Origin: Vreelandella olivaria
GTDB lineage: Bacteria; Pseudomonadota; Gammaproteobacteria; Pseudomonadales; Halomonadaceae
Direction of reading: 5' to 3'
NCBI RefSeq assembly: GCF_023507745.1
Contig: NZ_JALPZO010000119.1
Location: forward strand, 1 to 47,389
DNA length: 47,389 nt
Shown: positions 8,638 to 17,234 of the stretch, in pieces
Numbering within the stretch: position 1 is the stretch's first letter
How the letters are laid out: every line of letters begins with the position of its first letter
Position numbers and translations under genes: made by a program
Notes under the pieces: model-generated
Told to the model about the DNA's origin: nothing
The model's input: the letters and a program-made list of their open reading frames with translations, nothing else
Databases searched by the model: none

Positions 8638-9188
8638 GCCGTATCGACGAACGCTATCTGCGTGCCCGCCTCGACCATACCCGTCTCAGCCGCCGGGAAC
8701 TGCTACGGGGATTACTGCACCCGGTCACCGCGTCTTTCGCCGCGACGCCACCGCCCCGCCAGCAACGCGAGACACCCCGTCCACCCCAGGCTCAAGAGGA
8801 AACTCTTCTTGCCCGGCTATGTAGCGGCTGCGGTGCCTGTGCCACCGTCTGTTCCAACCAGATCATCAGCATGGAACACGGGCTCCCACGCTTAAATCTG
8901 GAGCACAACCATTGCGACCTATGCCTGGCTTGCACGGCCGCCTGCGAGACACGCGCCCTCGCTCCTGAACTACCAGCTATGACCGGGCTCATCCCGGAGT
9001 TCAATGACAATTGCGTCTTGAGCTATGGCGAATCTTGCACGTTGTGCCAGCAGGCGTGCCCCGGCCAGGCCATCACCTTGCCTGCCACAGGGCTGCCTCT
9101 GGTGTCCGCAGAGTACTGCCAGGGATGTTCCCGGTGCGTACAATCCTGCTACGCCTCGGGCTGTCATATGCATCCCCTGCCTGTATAG
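8634..9188 (+). CDS. napF: NapF-like polyferredoxin, last gene of the dms operon
   Basis: A 184-residue cytoplasmic-type ferredoxin. Four Cys groups are visible: C63/66/69/73, C94/97/100/104, C127/135/138/142 and C162/165/168/172. The N-terminus has the LSRRELLRG motif typical of NapF. NapF proteins help mature the periplasmic nitrate reductase NapA. No nap genes are nearby, so a parallel role in loading or reducing clusters of DmsA is inferred from its place in the operon. The ATG at 8634 overlaps the dmsD stop (ATGA); a longer in-frame start at 8586 would run deep into dmsD. Confidence 0.85.
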   Translation: MSRIDERYLRARLDHTRLSRRELLRGLLHPVTASFAATPPPRQQRETPRPPQAQEETLLARLCSGCGACATVCSNQIISMEHGLPRLNLEHNHCDLCLACTAACETRALAPELPAMTGLIPEFNDNCVLSYGESCTLCQQACPGQAITLPATGLPLVSAEYCQGCSRCVQSCYASGCHMHPLPV

Positions 9189-9283
9189 AAGCGCCCCTTA
9201 GCTCTTTCGATACCTATTCGACACCCTACCGTACGCAGGGCAGCCTGCCCAAGCCTCCTATTAAAACTTGCAGCGATGCCAAA

Positions 9284-9781
9284 TTACGCCCTGCGCGCCA
9301 ACCGTTCCAGCCCCAGCAGCACTTCACCCAAACGCCCCTGAGCAAGGTCGTCCTCGCAACCATCAAGAAGATTCTTGAGCATCAACCCCAGCTCCGTGTC
9401 CCCTTCCATGACTAAGCGACGCTGGAAAAACAGGCTGTCAGGATCTTCACGTCGTGTAGCCAGGCAAAGAAATTCACGCCAGCCCCCCCGAATGGTTGCC
9501 TCACCCTTCTCACGGCACAATATCAGGCGCTGCGCCTCCAGCGTCAGACTTAGCGTTACCCCTAAATCACCGATAGCCAGGGTAATACGCCGCCCCTCCA
9601 GGACATCGAACTCACCCTCTTGAAGAGGCACTGAGAACGTCCGGTTGAGCAAGGGCTCCACCAGGCGCCGCTTGATAACGAAAGGCACTTTGGGGTCAAG
9701 AATACGAATCAGATGCTCAGGGTTTACAGGTAGAGGCAGTAACGCAGACGGCACGGGAACGGCAAAAGGTAGCAACGACAC
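9284..9781 (-). CDS. ubiT: UbiT, SCP2-domain accessory factor for anaerobic ubiquinone synthesis
   Basis: A 165-residue SCP2 (sterol-carrier-like) protein resembling E. coli YhbT/UbiT (174 aa). Shared blocks are the E-F-D-V-L-E-G-R string and, near the end, RREDPDSLFFQRRLVMEGDT. UbiT binds lipophilic ubiquinone intermediates and works with UbiU-UbiV when oxygen is absent. The start is GTG at 9781 with AGGAG 6 nt upstream. It converges on napF, with 95 nt between them. Its own promoter carries an FNR/ANR-like dyad. Its presence completes the UbiUVT set inside this window. Confidence 0.93.
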   Translation of the reverse strand: MSLLPFAVPVPSALLPLPVNPEHLIRILDPKVPFVIKRRLVEPLLNRTFSVPLQEGEFDVLEGRRITLAIGDLGVTLSLTLEAQRLILCREKGEATIRGGWREFLCLATRREDPDSLFFQRRLVMEGDTELGLMLKNLLDGCEDDLAQGRLGEVLLGLERLARRA

Positions 9782-9818
9782 AACACACTCCTAAGTAAAA
9801 GCATCAACAGTAAACGCT

Positions 9819-9867
9819 ATGGTCTATGCTAAGTCCTGCTCTTGCGTTGCAAACTGATATGCATCAG
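9819..9867 (-). promoter_or_regulatory. FNR/ANR-like site and class II promoter for ubiT
   Basis: A perfect dyad ACTGAT-ATGC-ATCAGT lies at 9853-9868; its core CTGAT-N4-ATCAG matches the FNR/ANR consensus at 8 of 10 positions. On the minus strand TAGCAT at 9831-9826 can serve as -10, giving a start near 9819 and the dyad centre at about -41.5. This is the same geometry as at the ubiUV and dms promoters. Confidence 0.6.
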
Positions 9868-10077
9868 TAGAGACAAAATAATCCAACTCATGGCCATTGC
9901 GATTTACCCGCTCTACTCATGCTAACCAGGAAGGAGGGATGATGAACGGCGGCTAACACCACTTGATTAGGTGCCAAATATCCCACAAGAGTGTGTTCAA
10001 TCCGCTACGCGCTTACATTAGGTAGCTAATCTCAACATAGATTTAAGTACCTCAGCTATTTTATAAGGAGAAAGGCT

Positions 10078-11148
10078 TTGCTCGGGTCCCTGCTAGGATG
10101 CACTGCCATTGCGCTACTGCTTGCCACACTTGTCGCCCGCATACGCCTACGCTGGTGGTGGATACGCAGCTTTGAATTTCCCCGCCTTCAAATTGCCGTA
10201 CTGGCGTTAATCAACGGAGTGGCCGCGCTCTTTCTGCTTGAACCCGGCACATGGCGGTCCGTGGCAGGTATTGCGGCATTAGTGACTCTGCTGCTTCAGG
10301 CCCGCTACATACTGCCCTGGACACGCTGGTGGCCAGTAGAGGTGAAAACAGCTGAAAATCCACCGCCTGACCAAACAGTTACCTTGCTTATCGCCAACGT
10401 GCTGACTCCAAATCGTCAGACAGAAGGCCTGATGAGCATGATCAGACACCACCAACCCGATATTGTTTTAACACTGGAGTCAGACCAATGGTGGCAGGAA
10501 CAGCTTGATCAAGAGCTGGATGCCAAGTGGCCCCATAGTGTCAAAGTGCCCCTGGATAATCTCTATGGTATCCACCTTTACTCACGCTTGCCGCTCAGCG
10601 ATACCTCAGTTAAGTGGCTGATTCAAGATGATATTCCCTCTATCCATACCCATGTCACACTTAACAGTGGCGACACAATTCGGTTTTATGCGGTGCACCC
10701 ACGTCCACCAGCGCCGGGAGAAAGCGAAAAATCACTATGGCGAGATGCAGAACTGCTATGGATAGGGAAGGAAATACACGAACAGCCTAAAGCAACACTG
10801 GTGGCCGGTGACCTGAATGATGTTGCCTGGTCACGAACCACACGGCATTTCTGCCGTATAGGAGGAATGCTGGACCCACGCCGGGGGCGCGGGATGTTCA
10901 GCACTTTCCACGCCAAATACCTTCCACTGCGCTGGCCACTTGATCATGTATTTGTAAGCGAACACTTTACCCTGCTGGAAATGCGGCGCCTGGAAGCATT
11001 TGGCTCCGATCACTTTCCTATTCTAGCCTCCTTTTGTTATCGCCCATCCCGAAAGCATGAGCACGATACACCCAATGCAACACAGGAAGAGCGACAGCAA
11101 GCCAACGAAACCATCCAGCAGGGTAAAACGGAAAAGCAACAAACTTAG
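10078..11148 (+). CDS. Membrane-anchored endonuclease/exonuclease/phosphatase-family protein
   Basis: A 356-residue protein. Two or three hydrophobic segments (about residues 1-20, 38-60 and 62-78) are followed by an EEP-fold metal-dependent phosphodiesterase domain. Catalytic-type motifs are visible: TLLIAN, the metal-binding ESD (TLESD), HPRPP, AGDLND, PLDHVF and SDHFPI. The domain is probably periplasmic. The substrate (phosphoester, nucleic acid or phospholipid headgroup) cannot be told. The start is TTG with AAGGAG 7 nt upstream; no ATG fits as well. The C-terminal tail is Gln/Glu-rich and low in complexity. It converges on fumC without an obvious terminator. Confidence 0.8.
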   Translation: MLGSLLGCTAIALLLATLVARIRLRWWWIRSFEFPRLQIAVLALINGVAALFLLEPGTWRSVAGIAALVTLLLQARYILPWTRWWPVEVKTAENPPPDQTVTLLIANVLTPNRQTEGLMSMIRHHQPDIVLTLESDQWWQEQLDQELDAKWPHSVKVPLDNLYGIHLYSRLPLSDTSVKWLIQDDIPSIHTHVTLNSGDTIRFYAVHPRPPAPGESEKSLWRDAELLWIGKEIHEQPKATLVAGDLNDVAWSRTTRHFCRIGGMLDPRRGRGMFSTFHAKYLPLRWPLDHVFVSEHFTLLEMRRLEAFGSDHFPILASFCYRPSRKHEHDTPNATQEERQQANETIQQGKTEKQQT

Positions 11149-11166
11149 GTTTACCCACCCGCTGGC

Positions 11167-12543
11167 TTAATGGGGCACTCCCCCTTTGGTAAGTACGGTG
11201 GGGTCCAGTAAGCGCTCTAGAGTGGCACGATCAAGGTCTGTTTCCTCTTCTGCCACGTCGATAATCGGCCTGCCAGCCTGGTAGGCCTTTTTGGCAATAG
11301 CGGCGGCGGCGTTGTAGCCGATCACACTATTCAGCGCAGTGACCAGAATAGGGTTGCGCGCCAACGGCCCCTGTAAATTATCTTCCCGCACTTTAAAGGT
11401 CGCAATGGCACGCTCGGCGAGCAGCTTGGCGGTACTGCTCATTAGGGTAATGGATGTCAGCAGATTGGATGCCACCAGCGGCAGCATGACATTAAGCTGG
11501 AAATTGCCACTTTGCCCCGCCACGGTGATCGCCGTATCCAGCCCGATTACCTGCGCTGCTGCCTGTGCTGCCGACTCAGGGATTACCGGATTGACTTTCC
11601 CAGGCATAATAGAACTGCCCGGCTGCAACGCCTCAAGCTCAATTTCACCCAATCCTGCCAGCGGCCCAGAGTTCATCCAGCGTAGGTCATTGGCAATTTT
11701 CATAACCACACAGGCGAGCCCTTTAAGCTGCCCTGATAACTCCACCGCGGCGTCCTGGGAAGCTAAACTGGCAAAAAAACTGTCGTTCGGGGTGAACGTT
11801 AAACCTGTTTGCTGACTAAGCTCATCCGCCATTTTTGCAGCAAATCCCTCAGGCGCATTAATGCCAGTACCCACTGCCGTCCCCCCCTGGGCTAATCGGC
11901 ATAACCGCTCCATGGCACTATCAATTCGCTCTACCGCCTGATTTACCTGACTAGACCAGGCCCCAAGCTCCTGGTCCATACGCAGTGGCATCGCATCCAT
12001 CAAATGGGTACGGCCAGTTTTAACCACATGCGCCAGCTCACTTGCCCGTTTATCAATGGCATCTTGCAATATGGCCAGTGCTGGGCGCAGTTGCTCATTC
12101 ACCGCAATCGCTGCCGAAAGATGGATTGCCGTAGGAATAACGTCATTGCTCGACTGCCCCATATTTACGTGATCATTAGGGCCGACTTCAATACCTTCTC
12201 TGCTCGCTAGCGTCGCCAACACCTCATTGACATTCATATTCGTAGAGGTGCCCGATCCGGTTTGATATACATCAATCGGGAAATGTTCATCATACTGACC
12301 ATCAATCACAGCCAGAGCCGCCTTTTCAATCGCGCTGGCACGCGCCTCATCAAGCAATCCCAATGTTAGATTCGTACGGGCGGCCGCCAGCTTGATCCGG
12401 GTAACCGCATGAATAAAAGCCACAGGCATCGGCCTGCCGGATACTGGAAAATTATTGATGGCTCGCTGGGTTTGCGCACCATAAAGAGCCTTGGCAGGTA
12501 CCTCAAGCTCTCCCATGCTATCTCGTTCAATACGTGTTTCCAT
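11167..12543 (-). CDS. fumC: Class II fumarate hydratase
   Basis: A 458-residue iron-free fumarase interconverting fumarate and malate in the TCA cycle. The superfamily signature GSSIMPGKVNP is present in the C-terminal half, and the N-terminal block TRIERDSMGE-V-PA--LYGAQTQRA is typical. The substrate stretch TGSGTSTNMNVNE is also intact. I start at METRIE (ATG 12543) because AAGGGGAG lies just upstream; a longer frame beginning at 12573 has no ribosome binding site. Aspartate ammonia-lyase is a relative, but the N-terminus and substrate loops favour fumarase. Confidence 0.93.
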   Translation of the reverse strand: METRIERDSMGELEVPAKALYGAQTQRAINNFPVSGRPMPVAFIHAVTRIKLAAARTNLTLGLLDEARASAIEKAALAVIDGQYDEHFPIDVYQTGSGTSTNMNVNEVLATLASREGIEVGPNDHVNMGQSSNDVIPTAIHLSAAIAVNEQLRPALAILQDAIDKRASELAHVVKTGRTHLMDAMPLRMDQELGAWSSQVNQAVERIDSAMERLCRLAQGGTAVGTGINAPEGFAAKMADELSQQTGLTFTPNDSFFASLASQDAAVELSGQLKGLACVVMKIANDLRWMNSGPLAGLGEIELEALQPGSSIMPGKVNPVIPESAAQAAAQVIGLDTAITVAGQSGNFQLNVMLPLVASNLLTSITLMSSTAKLLAERAIATFKVREDNLQGPLARNPILVTALNSVIGYNAAAAIAKKAYQAGRPIIDVAEEETDLDRATLERLLDPTVLTKGGVPH

Positions 12544-12872
12544 CCTCGCTCCCCTTATGCAGATAATAAACACTCAAGTGATAACGCTTCTCTCTATCTT
12601 TTAGATTAGCTGCCCTTGAGCATTAGGTAAATGAGTATTAGGTAAATATGCATGTGCAGTGGTAGATCCGCCGAACTCGATAAAGACATATTCAAGACAC
12701 GGTTATGTTTAAGACACATCTATGTTGCACCGCACAAAAACAGTTGCTATGCTGCAATGCAAGATAAACAGATATCAGCAGCGGGGAGTGTTTGGCAGTC
12801 ACCGCTACTGACTAACCAGCGCTGATCGATTTGCCATTCCGATGAGTGAGTAACAGCACAGGAGTGTTCACT
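12544..12872. other. Divergent intergenic region between fumC and the phasin gene, with direct repeats
   Basis: No gene is seen. Two tandem patterns occur. ATTAGGTAAAT appears at 12622-12632 and 12637-12647. A 17-bp unit, AAGACAC-N3-TATGTT, appears at 12694-12709 and 12711-12726, with a partial copy just before. A TGC-rich dyad-like stretch (TTGCTATGCTGCAATGCAA, 12744-12762) resembles the kind of site bound by PHA-responsive repressors such as PhaR; this last point is inference. These elements probably belong to the phasin promoter. Confidence 0.45.
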
Positions 12873-13247
12873 ATGCCTACGTTCAACACCAATGAAATAA
12901 CGCAACAATTCGATAACCTTTTTATGGCGCCTGTACGTGCTTATACAGCGCTCAGCATCGACTACTCTGAAAAGCTGCTGAATGCACAGCTAGAAGCTAA
13001 CAAGGCTTATATAGATACCGGCATTGCCCAAGCACGCCAGTTACTCAGCATCAAAGACGCTGATGGCCTGCGCAGCTACATGGAAGGCCAGCAAAAAGTC
13101 GCCAAAGACCTTGCTGAACGCGTGAAAGGCGATGCGGATAAGGTAGTATCTTTACAGCAGGATTTTTTACAGAAAAGCCAAAAGCTGACAGAAGATAACG
13201 TTAAGCAAGCGCGCGCTGCCGCCACCAAAATGAGCAAAAGCGCCTAA
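12873..13247 (+). CDS. phaP: Phasin family protein (PHA granule-associated)
   Basis: A 124-residue, mostly helical, Gln/Ala/Lys-rich protein of the phasin family. Such proteins coat polyhydroxyalkanoate granules and control their size. Landmarks are the N-terminal FDNLFMAPVRAYTALSIDYSEKL stretch in two parts (FDNLFMAPVRAY, SIDYSEKLL) and the amphipathic helices with QQKVAKDLAERVKGDADKV. The ATG at 12873 has AGGAG 8 nt upstream; an in-frame GTG at 12846 is weaker. No PHA synthase is in this window. Being alone with a complex upstream region suggests separate regulation. Confidence 0.85.
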   Translation: MPTFNTNEITQQFDNLFMAPVRAYTALSIDYSEKLLNAQLEANKAYIDTGIAQARQLLSIKDADGLRSYMEGQQKVAKDLAERVKGDADKVVSLQQDFLQKSQKLTEDNVKQARAAATKMSKSA

Positions 13248-13279
13248 CAAAACTGCCTGCATCAACAAATAGTCACAAG

Positions 13280-13304
13280 CCCCCCGTCAGCCTGCTGGCG
13301 GGGG
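13280..13304. terminator. GC-rich hairpin between convergent phaP and hda
   Basis: A stem of CCCCCG-T-CAGC with GCTG-G-CGGGGG closes on a short loop between two convergent stop codons. On the plus strand it is followed by TGGTTT. It probably stops transcription from both sides, though the T-tract is short. Confidence 0.6.
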
Positions 13305-13308
13305 TGGT

Positions 13309-14013
13309 TTACCATTGTAGTGCGGATTTTACAAAAGGGATGGTGAGCTTTCGCTTGGCGGAAAGAGATGCCTTATCCAGGGTCTCCAACGCACGACACA
13401 ATTCCCCTAACTCTCGCGGGCCTCGATGCAATATGTAACGCCCCACATCATCGGGAAGTTGCATACCTCGTACGTTAGCACGCAACTTTAATGCATCCAA
13501 ACGCTCGTTATCGTCCAGTGGATGCAAATGAAAGGTAACCCCCCAGCTCAACCGGGACGCCAAATCCGGCAGCACCACCTCAAGCTGGCGAGGTGGCGCG
13601 TTGGAGGCGATGACCAGCGCCTTACCCGCATCGCGCAGGCGGTTAAACGCGTGAAATAGTGCCTCCTCCCAGCGTTTACGGCCTACGACATATTCCAGAT
13701 CATCGATGGCCACTAAATCCAGCCGCTCAATATCTTCAAGCATCAAAGGCGGAAAATGGCCAAGATCAGCAAGCGGCAGGTAGAGCGCTCGTTTATCTTC
13801 GTCAGAGGCAGCGTGACACGCCGCCTGCAAAAGATGACTACGTCCGCTACCCGGTGCGCCCCATAAATAGACAAATGGTTCAGCACCCGGCTTCAACTGG
13901 CAGGTTAAGTACTCGACCAATGAAGCGTTAGCGCTTGAAGCATAGTAATTATTGAATGTCGCGTCATCGCGCAACCCTACTCCAAGCGGTAACTGTGCCG
14001 GCACTTGACTCAT
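13309..14013 (-). CDS. hda: Hda, DnaA regulatory inactivator
   Basis: A 234-residue AAA+ protein homologous to DnaA domain III. With the sliding clamp it promotes hydrolysis of DnaA-ATP after initiation, preventing over-replication. The N-terminal clamp-binding motif QLPLGV is at about residues 8-13. The nucleotide loop is GAPGSGRSH and the Walker B-like strand is LVAIDDLE. DnaA's DNA-binding domain IV is absent, as expected for Hda. Its start overlaps the end of the upstream permease-like gene (ATGA), so both are translated from one message. Confidence 0.93.
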   Translation of the reverse strand: MSQVPAQLPLGVGLRDDATFNNYYASSANASLVEYLTCQLKPGAEPFVYLWGAPGSGRSHLLQAACHAASDEDKRALYLPLADLGHFPPLMLEDIERLDLVAIDDLEYVVGRKRWEEALFHAFNRLRDAGKALVIASNAPPRQLEVVLPDLASRLSWGVTFHLHPLDDNERLDALKLRANVRGMQLPDDVGRYILHRGPRELGELCRALETLDKASLSAKRKLTIPFVKSALQW

Positions 14014-15122
14014 GATGACTCCCCTTCGTCGTGACGATCCAGCCCATCATGGTGTGGTTGGTGCTCTAATGAGCTTAACTCGGCGTCATACAGGGTACTG
14101 CTCTGATAACGCTCCTTCACCTCGCGTAAAAGGACCATGATGACAGCAGCAGCAGGAAGCGCCAATAATACGCCAGTCAGCCCAAAAAGGTTACCACCGG
14201 CCAGCACGGCAAAAATGACCGCCACAGGATGCAGGCCAATTTTATCGCCTAATAATTTGGGCTGGAGCACAACACTCTCTGCGACCTGGCCAATACTAAA
14301 TACCGCCAGCACACCCAATAGTGCCCACCATGTATCAAATTGAAACAATGCAACAATAAGAGCAACCCCAAGCCCGACGATAAACCCCAGGAAGGGAACG
14401 ATGCTGACCAGACCAGACACTACGCCTATCAGCAATCCAAAATTCAGCCCCATTACGGTTAAGCCCAGCGCGTAAATAATGCCCAGGCACAGCATCACCA
14501 ACAGCTGACCACGCAAAAAAGCCGACAATACTTCGTCACACCGTTTTGCCAGGCGGGATGTATCGTCCACCCACTGGCGAGGGATAAGGTCAATGATGCT
14601 TGCCAGTAAGCGGTTCCAATCAAGCAGCAGGTAAAACGTTACCACCGGAATTAGCGCCACATAGGTAGCCCAGGTTGCAAACGCCATACCCGAACGGCCA
14701 ATTTGGCCCAGAGCCTGGGCTAAATAACCACCGGCATCACGCCAGTTTTCAGCCAACGTTTCCTGAACGTTACCAAGTTCTGTGCGTAAATCGTAACCCG
14801 TCCACTCCAGCACTTGGGGCGCCAGAACATTCTCGACCCAGTCAAATACACTGGGAACCGCCTCCCCCAGTTGCTTTATCTGCTGAACAATCAGGGGAAT
14901 AAAAATTAGCAAGCACAATACCAGCATCAGCAGCATCACTAAAAACACGCTGGATACTGCCAATGGACGCTTCATTCCCCATTGCTGAAACTTGTTGGCA
15001 AGTGGGTCTGCCAAATATGCGAGAATCATCCCAGCAATGAACGGCATGAGCATCGCATCCAGCAAATACACTATGCCCACCAGCCCTATCAATAAGACGA
15101 CGCCCCACCACGAATTACGCAT
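14010..15122 (-). CDS. perM: AI-2E/PerM family membrane protein
   Basis: A 370-residue protein with about seven to eight membrane segments, of the AI-2 exporter/PerM family. An N-terminal pair of hydrophobic helices, a long periplasmic-type middle region and a C-terminal block with the PFLGFIVG and LLGDKIGLHPVAV motifs are typical. Members have been linked to autoinducer-2 or ion/proton antiport; the substrate here cannot be told. It is co-transcribed with hda, an arrangement common in gammaproteobacteria, and divergent from purM. Confidence 0.85.
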   Translation of the reverse strand: MRNSWWGVVLLIGLVGIVYLLDAMLMPFIAGMILAYLADPLANKFQQWGMKRPLAVSSVFLVMLLMLVLCLLIFIPLIVQQIKQLGEAVPSVFDWVENVLAPQVLEWTGYDLRTELGNVQETLAENWRDAGGYLAQALGQIGRSGMAFATWATYVALIPVVTFYLLLDWNRLLASIIDLIPRQWVDDTSRLAKRCDEVLSAFLRGQLLVMLCLGIIYALGLTVMGLNFGLLIGVVSGLVSIVPFLGFIVGLGVALIVALFQFDTWWALLGVLAVFSIGQVAESVVLQPKLLGDKIGLHPVAVIFAVLAGGNLFGLTGVLLALPAAAVIMVLLREVKERYQSSTLYDAELSSLEHQPHHDGLDRHDEGESS

Positions 15123-15321
15123 TCTGCATTTCTCCTTCCTGGATAGATAACCAGCGATCTTATGCTCTGAATAGTAACAAAAGTAACGCCTCTAGCCCCT
15201 GATAACACCACACACCGATGCGACTTGCGCCTCCGGGTGATACAATCCGCCCAGTTATTGCCCCAGCACTGGCCAATTCGCCAGCACTACCCGTACTGCT
15301 ATAGGCTTCACAGGACCTGTC

Positions 15322-16389
15322 ATGACCGAGACCTCCACTTCTCCGGCTACTCCTTCACTCAGCTATAAAGACGCAGGTGTCGATATTGATGCCGGTAACG
15401 CGCTGGTTGATCGCATTAAACACGTTGCCAAACGCACCACGCGCCCCGAAGTAATGGGCGGCCTTGGCGGCTTCGGTGCGCTTTGTGAGCTGCCTGCAGG
15501 CTATAAGCAACCGGTTCTGGTGTCTGGCACTGATGGCGTTGGCACTAAGTTACGTCTTGCCATGGACCTTGGCAAACATGACACGATCGGCATTGATCTC
15601 GTCGCCATGTGTGTTAATGACCTGATTGTTGCCGGGGCCGAACCACTGCTATTTCTTGACTACTATGCCACGGGTAAGCTGGATGTGGATATCGCAGCAG
15701 ATGTAGTCACCGGTATTGGCGCAGGCTGTGAGCTGGCAGGTTGCGCGCTGGTCGGTGGTGAAACAGCTGAAATGCCCGGCATGTATGAAGGCAGCGACTA
15801 CGATCTGGCAGGTTTCTGCGTTGGAGTCGTTGAGAAAGCCGATATTCTGGATGGCAGTAAAGTCGCCGAAGGTAATGTATTACTTGGCATGGCTTCTTCT
15901 GGCCCACACTCCAACGGCTATTCACTGATCCGCAAAATCCTGGAGGTGAGCGAAGTATCACTGGATGAGCAGATTGATGGTCAGCCACTGGGCGATGCCT
16001 TAATGGCACCTACCCGTATTTATGTCAAATCGCTGTTATCCATGATGCGGGGAACGGACATCCCGGTTCACGCACTCTCGCATATCACGGGTGGTGGTTT
16101 GCTGGAAAATATTCCCCGCGTACTTCCCAACACCCTGGCAGCGCACATAGACCTCACTACCTGGCAACGCCCGGAGATCTTTAACTGGCTGCAAGCCAAA
16201 GGCAATGTCGATGAAACAGAGATGCATCGCGTTCTAAATTGCGGTATCGGCATGGTGGTGGTGGTACCTGAAAGCCACGCTGAAGAAGCCATCTCGCACC
16301 TGCAAGCCCAAGGCGAGACCGTTTATCGGATCGGCCAGATTATCAAGCGCCAGGAAGAAGCCGTGGTGTTGGAGAATCTTCGCGCATGA
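15322..16389 (+). CDS. purM: Phosphoribosylformylglycinamidine cyclo-ligase (AIR synthetase)
   Basis: A 355-residue ATP-dependent enzyme of purine synthesis converting FGAM to AIR. Typical blocks are [16 protein letters not shown] near the N-terminus, [22 protein letters not shown] and the [11 protein letters not shown] loop. The length is right for the family (E. coli 345 aa). It overlaps purN as ATGA, giving translational coupling. Confidence 0.96.
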   Translation: MTETSTSPATPSLSYKDAGVDIDAGNALVDRIKHVAKRTTRPEVMGGLGGFGALCELPAGYKQPVLVSGTDGVGTKLRLAMDLGKHDTIGIDLVAMCVNDLIVAGAEPLLFLDYYATGKLDVDIAADVVTGIGAGCELAGCALVGGETAEMPGMYEGSDYDLAGFCVGVVEKADILDGSKVAEGNVLLGMASSGPHSNGYSLIRKILEVSEVSLDEQIDGQPLGDALMAPTRIYVKSLLSMMRGTDIPVHALSHITGGGLLENIPRVLPNTLAAHIDLTTWQRPEIFNWLQAKGNVDETEMHRVLNCGIGMVVVVPESHAEEAISHLQAQGETVYRIGQIIKRQEEAVVLENLRA

Positions 16390-17129
16390 GCAGCACCGAC
16401 TACAATAGCGATACCCTTAACGATATGACTCCGGAGCCTGCAGGGGCCAGGCGCGTTGTCGTATTAATCTCTGGCAGCGGCAGCAATTTACAGGCGCTGA
16501 TTGATGCCCAACAGCATGATCATCTTGGCGGCGAAGTTGTAGCGGTCATTTCCAACGAGCCCGATGCCTTTGGCCTGAAGCGCGCTCACGAAGCGGGCAT
16601 TGAAGCAGTAGTGCTGCCCCATCGCGAATACGATAGCCGTGACGCTTATGACGGTGCACTAATCAAAGTCATTGAGCGCCACGAACCAGACCTTATAGTG
16701 CTGGCAGGCTTTATGCGGATCTTGACGCCCCGCTTCGTACAGCGCTTTTTGGGTAAGATGCTTAATATCCACCCATCGTTATTGCCTGCCTATCAGGGGC
16801 TGAACACCCATGCCCGGGCGCTGACTGATGGCGTTTCCCACCATGGCTGTAGCGTTCATTTCGTCACTGAAGAGCTGGATGGCGGGCCAGTGGTGCTTCA
16901 GGCGGAATTAAGCGTCGCCAGCGACGACACAGTGGAAACACTGAAAGAGAAAGTCCACGCCCGGGAGCATTTGATTTACCCTATCGCCGTCAGGTGGTTT
17001 CTGGAAGGTCGGCTGCAGTACACCGCTGAAGGAGCAACCATGGACGGCCATCCGCTACCACCTCAAGGCATGCGGCTTTCCCATGAAGATGCTGCCGAAG
17101 AGCTGGATGAGGATGTAGAAGCAAACTGA
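16386..17129 (+). CDS. purN: Phosphoribosylglycinamide formyltransferase
   Basis: A 247-residue GAR transformylase using 10-formyl-tetrahydrofolate. The signature region [12 protein letters not shown] with catalytic Asn/His and, further on, [16 protein letters not shown] are visible. It is longer than E. coli PurN (212 aa): about 22 residues precede the usual start of the fold and an acidic tail ([12 protein letters not shown]) is added. The ATGA overlap with purM supports the long start, but an internal ATG 13 codons later (MTPEPAGA) could also be used. Confidence 0.93.
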   Translation: MSSTDYNSDTLNDMTPEPAGARRVVVLISGSGSNLQALIDAQQHDHLGGEVVAVISNEPDAFGLKRAHEAGIEAVVLPHREYDSRDAYDGALIKVIERHEPDLIVLAGFMRILTPRFVQRFLGKMLNIHPSLLPAYQGLNTHARALTDGVSHHGCSVHFVTEELDGGPVVLQAELSVASDDTVETLKEKVHAREHLIYPIAVRWFLEGRLQYTAEGATMDGHPLPPQGMRLSHEDAAEELDEDVEAN

Positions 17130-17151
17130 TCACGGCTTACCAGTCGTATAA

Positions 17152-17189
17152 AAAAACGCCTTACTGTTCATAGCATGTAAGGCGTTTTT
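17152..17189. terminator. Bidirectional terminator between purN and dcd
   Basis: A 13-bp perfect stem (AAAAACGCCTTAC with GTAAGGCGTTTTT) and a 12-nt loop, with A- and T-tracts on either side, lies between the convergent purN and dcd stop codons. It works for both strands. Confidence 0.9.
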
Positions 17190-17234
17190 ATTTGTCAGCA
17201 TGGTGATATTAAGCAGTGGCTGTATCAAGCAGCA

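Noticed and set aside
9237..9252. GGGCAGCCTGCCC as a terminator between napF and ubiT
   Set aside because: The loop would be too small for a stable hairpin of this form, and no T-tract follows.
12622..12726. CRISPR-like repeats
   Set aside because: Repeats are only 11 and 16 bp, two copies each, with spacers of a few bases; no cas genes are present.
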